20,115 nt of DNA from contig JBKBIP010000053.1 of the NCBI GenBank assembly GCA_046297495.1, forward strand, positions 1-20,115, given 5' to 3'. This stretch comes from JBKBIP01 sp046297495 (GTDB taxonomy: Bacteria; Planctomycetota; Planctomycetia; Gemmatales; Gemmataceae). Every line of letters begins with the position of its first letter. Within the stretch, counting starts at the first letter, position 1. The notes beneath the pieces were generated by a model. The model was not told where the DNA came from. It did not search any database and saw only the letters and a program-made list of their open reading frames with translations. Positions 17,221 through 20,115 of this stretch are shown here, in pieces. The position numbers and the translations under genes were made by a program.

Positions 17221-17836
17221 CAGCCACTCCCAGGTCCCGCAGCCGATAGCGCATCGCCTCCGGACTGACCATCAGTTCGGCCGCCAGGTGGTACGCAAAC
17301 GGTGTCCGCGGACACACACGGTACGTTTTCCGAAACGCCTCTGCCCGCGCCCGGCAGACTTCCGCCGGTATGAGTATCTCAGCCGCAAACCGATTCGCCT
17401 GACGCTCCATCGCCACTGCGGTTTCGTCTTCGACCTCGACGACAGTCGCGGGACTGTCGCCGAACGACACCTTGCCTCCCATCAACTCACGGTGGAGGAT
17501 GAAGTGCCCGAGTTCGTGGCCCGCGGTGAATCTTCGGCGCGGAACCGGATCGTCGGCGTTTACAAATACCCGGCCGAAGGGGCCGGCGATGTATAGGAAC
17601 CCGGCCAAATCCTCGTCTTCCCCCAGTTCTCCCGGGACACTGCCCTTCGCCAGCAGGTAGTCGTAGACCGCCGCGCGTGACAGCCGGGGCAATTCGACCA
17701 GCTGGAGCGTGTGTTCGGCCAGGAAACGCTCCAGCGGGACCGGTCCGTGGCGTGTCGGGTCCTCCGGCAGTTGGCACGCCGAGCGCAATTCGGCGACGAC
17801 GCGGGCGATCCAGTCCTTCTCTTCGTCGCGGTTCAT
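17213..17836 (-). CDS. ImmA/IrrE-type (M78) zinc metallopeptidase
   Basis: This 207-residue protein has the M78 peptidase core: FTAGHELGHFIL (H107, E108, H111) and, 30-odd residues later, MERQANRFAAEILIP with the likely third zinc ligand E144. The C-terminal helix LAAELMVSPEAMRYRLRDLG is also typical. There is no attached helix-turn-helix, unlike many phage-type copies. Relatives cleave DNA-bound repressors: ImmA on ICE repressors, Deinococcus IrrE/PprI on DdrO after DNA damage. Here it sits between a sigma/regulator pair and DNA-end-processing genes, so proteolytic de-repression of this operon is a reasonable inference. It overlaps the preceding gene by four bases (ATGA) and nurA by eight. 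Confidence 0.88.
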   Translation of the reverse strand: MNRDEEKDWIARVVAELRSACQLPEDPTRHGPVPLERFLAEHTLQLVELPRLSRAAVYDYLLAKGSVPGELGEDEDLAGFLYIAGPFGRVFVNADDPVPRRRFTAGHELGHFILHRELMGGKVSFGDSPATVVEVEDETAVAMERQANRFAAEILIPAEVCRARAEAFRKTYRVCPRTPFAYHLAAELMVSPEAMRYRLRDLGVADE

Positions 17837-18390
17837 TTGGTGTCCCCCGGCCGCTTCGGGCGTTGGGGGCGGGCAGCTAGCTGGTAGTTCGCTGCCGAGG
17901 TCCGCTCCATCCAGAGATCAAGCGCCACCTCGCGGAACGCCCGCCAGTACGCTTCGGGAGCGAAACCGAACCGCGTCCCCCAACGGATCACCTGGCTGAT
18001 GCCGAGTTCGGAAGGAACCTCTTCTCTCGCCTTCCGTAGCACGTCGTTGAGCCTTAAGTCGTCGGTCGTCAAACCGGCCGGCGGGTGCCGGCGAATATGC
18101 TCAGCGACTTCGGCCACGGTCAGAGGGCCGGTTGTCGGGCGGACGATTTCCGCGCTTGGCATATGCCGTTCGACGCTGTCGAGAACAGCGGAAGCGATGG
18201 CGGCCTGCTTCTGTGCATCCTGCTCTGCCACCAGTTCGGCATTCAGCCCGTGCAGCATCGCATCCAGATCGGCATCATCGCCTGCCTGCCTCCACAGAGA
18301 ATCAATAGTGTCGAAGTCCTCCATCTCGACAGCGACGAGATATTGCAAAGCAAGTCGATCGAGCCGATGTTGGTTCTCCCGGTCGGTCAT
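17833..18390 (-). CDS. Small regulator-like protein, candidate sigma partner
   Basis: I do not recognise a named family with certainty. The product is 185 residues, acidic and helical at the N-terminus (LQYLVAVEMEDFDTIDSLW), a pattern I associate with planctomycete proteins encoded directly after ECF sigma factors. The C-terminal half contains ISQVIRWGTRFGFAPEAYWR and a basic tail (QRPKRPGDTK). There is no transmembrane segment and no zinc-binding HxxxCxxC motif. The ATG at 18390 overlaps the sigma stop by four bases and follows GGGGAGGG, so it beats the in-frame ATG at 18417. It could be a soluble anti-sigma factor and perhaps the substrate of the M78 peptidase that follows; this is inference from position only. 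Confidence 0.7.
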   Translation of the reverse strand: MTDRENQHRLDRLALQYLVAVEMEDFDTIDSLWRQAGDDADLDAMLHGLNAELVAEQDAQKQAAIASAVLDSVERHMPSAEIVRPTTGPLTVAEVAEHIRRHPPAGLTTDDLRLNDVLRKAREEVPSELGISQVIRWGTRFGFAPEAYWRAFREVALDLWMERTSAANYQLAARPQRPKRPGDTK

Positions 18391-18962
18391 GGTTGGCCCT
18401 CCCCGGTGAGACCGCACACGTTCTTGAGCTTCCGGATCACCCGGTGCAACCGGACGCGGACCGCATTTTCATTCATGCCGATCCGCTCCCCGATCTCAGC
18501 GCACGTCAATTCTTCCCAGTATTTCATCCGGACGATGTCTCGGTCGGTTGGGGGTAGCTGTTCCAGAAGCTGAGTCGCGTGCAGCCTATCCGTGACGAGG
18601 TCGTCCACTGGTCGCGATGGATCGACGGCCAGCGCCTCCAGGTCGGGACCGTCCTTGGGAGGGCCAGTCGGGTCGCGAGGGCGTTTTTTCGCAAACTCAC
18701 GGGCGACATTGATGACGAAACCGACCAGCCATTTCACGACATCCTTCGAGGCATCGAACTGGTCTCGGCGCTTCCAGGCCCGGCAGGCGGCTTCCTGGAC
18801 GATTGCTTCGGCTTCCGCCGTCCGTTGCGTCGGTGAAAGCTCAGTGTTGCGCTTGCCGAGGAACGCACGGGCAGCGTTCCACAGGCGCGTTCGGATCGCC
18901 GGGTCCTTGAGCACAACGGCTACAGGATGGTTCTCGGCCAGAGGTATTGACACATCCAGCAT
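18387..18962 (-). CDS. ECF-type RNA polymerase sigma factor
   Basis: This 191-residue protein has the two-domain ECF layout. Region 2 lies at about 20-95 (RLWNAARAFLG, then AIVQEAACRAWKRRDQFD and KWLVGFVINVAREFAKKR). Region 4 lies at about 130-180 (LPPTDRDIVRMKYWEELTCA, then the helix-turn-helix EIGERIGMNENAVRVRL). It is the first gene of the run leading into the DNA-end-processing genes. The ATG at 18962 has AGGAG about 10 bases upstream. Its stop overlaps the next start. Autoregulation of its own operon is common for ECF factors and likely here, but the sequence does not prove it. Confidence 0.9.
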   Translation of the reverse strand: MLDVSIPLAENHPVAVVLKDPAIRTRLWNAARAFLGKRNTELSPTQRTAEAEAIVQEAACRAWKRRDQFDASKDVVKWLVGFVINVAREFAKKRPRDPTGPPKDGPDLEALAVDPSRPVDDLVTDRLHATQLLEQLPPTDRDIVRMKYWEELTCAEIGERIGMNENAVRVRLHRVIRKLKNVCGLTGEGQP

Positions 18963-19249
18963 CGTCCGAGGGCTCCTGAATCAACCTCGCCCCTCCGCTA
19001 CAGTAGCATTGGCCGGGGAACCTGGTCGCGCTACAGGCCAGCACGAAGAATCCCCAGGGCGAGAGGCGGCGATGCCGCGCAAAAGCAGGCGCCGCGGCGG
19101 CTGCGAATGACTGCCTGGCGTCGTGACTACGGTGAATCCGGGACTGGCAGAGCCGATCTGTGTACGTAAGTCCAGATACCGGGACCTATACTCTGCGTAC
19201 TAAAGGATTTATAGCAAGGTGATGGATTCCTGGAAAGAAAGGCGAGACG
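18963..19249. promoter_or_regulatory. Upstream region of the sigma-led operon
   Basis: No gene is visible. The region must hold the promoter for the minus-strand operon. A perfect dyad GCTAC-A-GTAGC (18997-19007) lies 35 bases before the sigma start and could be an operator. On the plus strand TATACT (around 19187) is a possible -10 box for the gene remnant at 19250, without a good -35. No ECF-type -35/-10 pair stands out. Confidence 0.35.
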
Positions 19250-19397
19250 ATGAACCGGCTACTCATCCTTGCCTGTTCGCAGCGGAAGGTACCAGCAAAG
19301 GGCTATCTGCGGGCCATCCAACCGCTATGACGGGATGGCGTTTCGTGTGCTGAGGAAGTCCTCTGGGAGACTTCGGACGGCTCCTCGGCCGTCCTGA
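19250..19397 (+). pseudogene. Frameshifted remnant of a small CSxxK-type gene
   Basis: An ATG at 19250 opens MNRLLILACSQRK and stops at 19330. Adding one base shift near 19322 continues as RYDGMAFRVLRK, then stops at 19397. The split reading 'ACSQRK ... AIQ/RYDG.AFRVLRK' resembles the N-terminus of DUF6884/YaaA-like proteins that begin with a strand and CSxxK. The simplest reading is one extra C in CAACCGC (19319-19325) plus loss of the rest of the gene. A weak AAAGG precedes the ATG. It converges with the end of the WD40 frame on the other strand, so the two overlap in 19303-19397. A sequencing error alone would not restore a full gene, because the second frame also ends soon. Confidence 0.5.
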
Positions 19398-20115
19398 CTT
19401 TGTCGGCAAAGTACGTCCTGATTAAGTTCGGACGAAAGATTCCGCGATACGATGGCTTGAGGCGCCTCACCGGCAGCTTCTTGATCTTGAAATGCACGTT
19501 GGTCGGCTCACCCTCCGCCGCCGTGGACCACAGCTTGACCGTGCCGTCCACATCGGCCGAGAGAAGAGTCTTGCTGTCCGGAGTAAAGGCGACAAGCGTC
19601 AGCAGCGCTTTGTGGCCGAGCAGCACACGTACCACCTTTCCGGTGGCAGCGTCGCGTAGCAAAACGGTGCGATCTTCGCTGCCGGAGGCCAGCCAGCGTC
19701 CATTGGGGCTGGACGCCAGGCACACGGCGCGGCTGGTATGAATCGGCTCTGGCTCGCCCAGCACGGCGACCAGGGTGGCCGGTGCTTTCTGCGGATTGCC
19801 GTCACCGGCATAAGCCAGGGCCGCCGGTGGAATCTGGTCGCGGCACAGGGCGGTGAGAGCGACGGAAGGTGGCGGAGGTGTGAGCGCAATCCTGGGTGGA
19901 AGTGAAACTGCCTCGGTAACCACGCGAACGCGGGACACGCGGAGACCGAAGGTTGGCTCTCGGTCTGTTGGCCTGTGGGGGTTACGGAGGACCGTCCGGC
20001 AATTGAAAGTGCCGTCATAATAACTGCCGCCTCGCATTGCGCGCCTGATGACTCCGTCCTCACCTTTCACCCCGTCGTCGCACCACTCCAGTGCGTTGCC
20101 GTGCATGTCGTACAG
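19303..20115 (-). CDS. FGE-sulfatase domain/WD40 repeat protein (C-terminal part, runs off the window)
   Basis: The frame enters from the right edge: LYDMHGNALEWCDDG matches the formylglycine-generating-enzyme/SUMF1 core, followed by RAMRGGSYYDG and GLRVSRV, the domain end. A Pro-rich linker leads to about two WD40 repeats (NGRWLASGSEDRTVLLRDAATG and DSKTLLSADVDGTVKLWSTA). FGE-WD40 combinations are common in planctomycetes, often with an N-terminal kinase. Two repeats cannot close a propeller. The last 60 residues (KIKKLPVRRLKPSYRG onwards) no longer resemble WD40 and overlap the gene remnant on the plus strand. The gene may therefore be 3'-truncated and reading into foreign sequence. The 5' part is outside the window. 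Confidence 0.75.
   Translation of the reverse strand: MYDMHGNALEWCDDGVKGEDGVIRRAMRGGSYYDGTFNCRTVLRNPHRPTDREPTFGLRVSRVRVVTEAVSLPPRIALTPPPPSVALTALCRDQIPPAALAYAGDGNPQKAPATLVAVLGEPEPIHTSRAVCLASSPNGRWLASGSEDRTVLLRDAATGKVVRVLLGHKALLTLVAFTPDSKTLLSADVDGTVKLWSTAAEGEPTNVHFKIKKLPVRRLKPSYRGIFRPNLIRTYFADKVRTAEEPSEVSQRTSSAHETPSRHSGWMARR

Noticed and set aside
19375..19394. 7-bp hairpin GGACGGC/GCCGTCC considered as a bidirectional terminator
   Set aside because: It lies inside the tail of the WD40 frame and lacks a T-run; it may be fortuitous in GC-rich sequence.

Overview
The window is GC-rich and densely coded, and almost everything reads on the minus strand. The gene styles suggest a planctomycete of the Gemmata/Isosphaera kind. 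These include a sulfatase-modifying-factor domain fused to WD40 repeats, an ECF sigma factor followed by a small regulator with an 'LQYL.AVE..D.D' N-terminus, and a GSU0053/GSU0054-type CRISPR system with a Cas4-Cas1 fusion. This assignment is inference from gene content; there is no rRNA or other marker in the window.

Read 5' to 3' on the minus strand (right to left), the layout is as follows. (a) 20115-19303: the C-terminal part of an FGE-sulfatase/WD40 protein that enters from outside the window. (b) 19397-19250, plus strand: a frameshifted remnant of a small gene, followed by a short intergenic region. (c) 18962-17213: ECF sigma factor, small regulator, ImmA/IrrE-type (M78) metallopeptidase. 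(d) 17220-10397: NurA-like nuclease, HerA-like ATPase, Mre11/SbcD nuclease, Rad50/SbcC ATPase. (e) 10395-10354: a long hairpin. (f) 10314-8287: cas4-cas1 fusion and cas2. (g) 8096-662: cas3 (helicase then HD), csx17 (cas8), csb1 (cas7), csb2 (cas5-cas6), that is, a type I-G (formerly I-U) effector. (h) 661-56: no convincing gene, probable CRISPR leader. (i) 55-19: one CRISPR repeat in the same orientation, with the array running off the left edge.

Neighbouring genes mostly overlap by 1 to 8 bases or lie a few bases apart, so blocks (c)-(d) and (f)-(h) look like two or three tightly coupled operons on one strand. The first block holds a full archaeal-style DNA-end-resection set (Mre11-Rad50-HerA-NurA) led by a sigma factor and an M78 peptidase. 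The second holds a complete type I-G CRISPR-Cas system whose adaptation genes directly follow rad50.

The main hypothesis is that the resection machinery and the CRISPR system form one functional neighbourhood. Mre11-Rad50-HerA-NurA would process DNA ends, either as a defence activity or as a prespacer source for Cas4-Cas1-Cas2. The sigma/regulator/M78 triad would control expression, possibly in the style of the Deinococcus IrrE/DdrO damage response. The gene identities are well supported; the functional link is inference.
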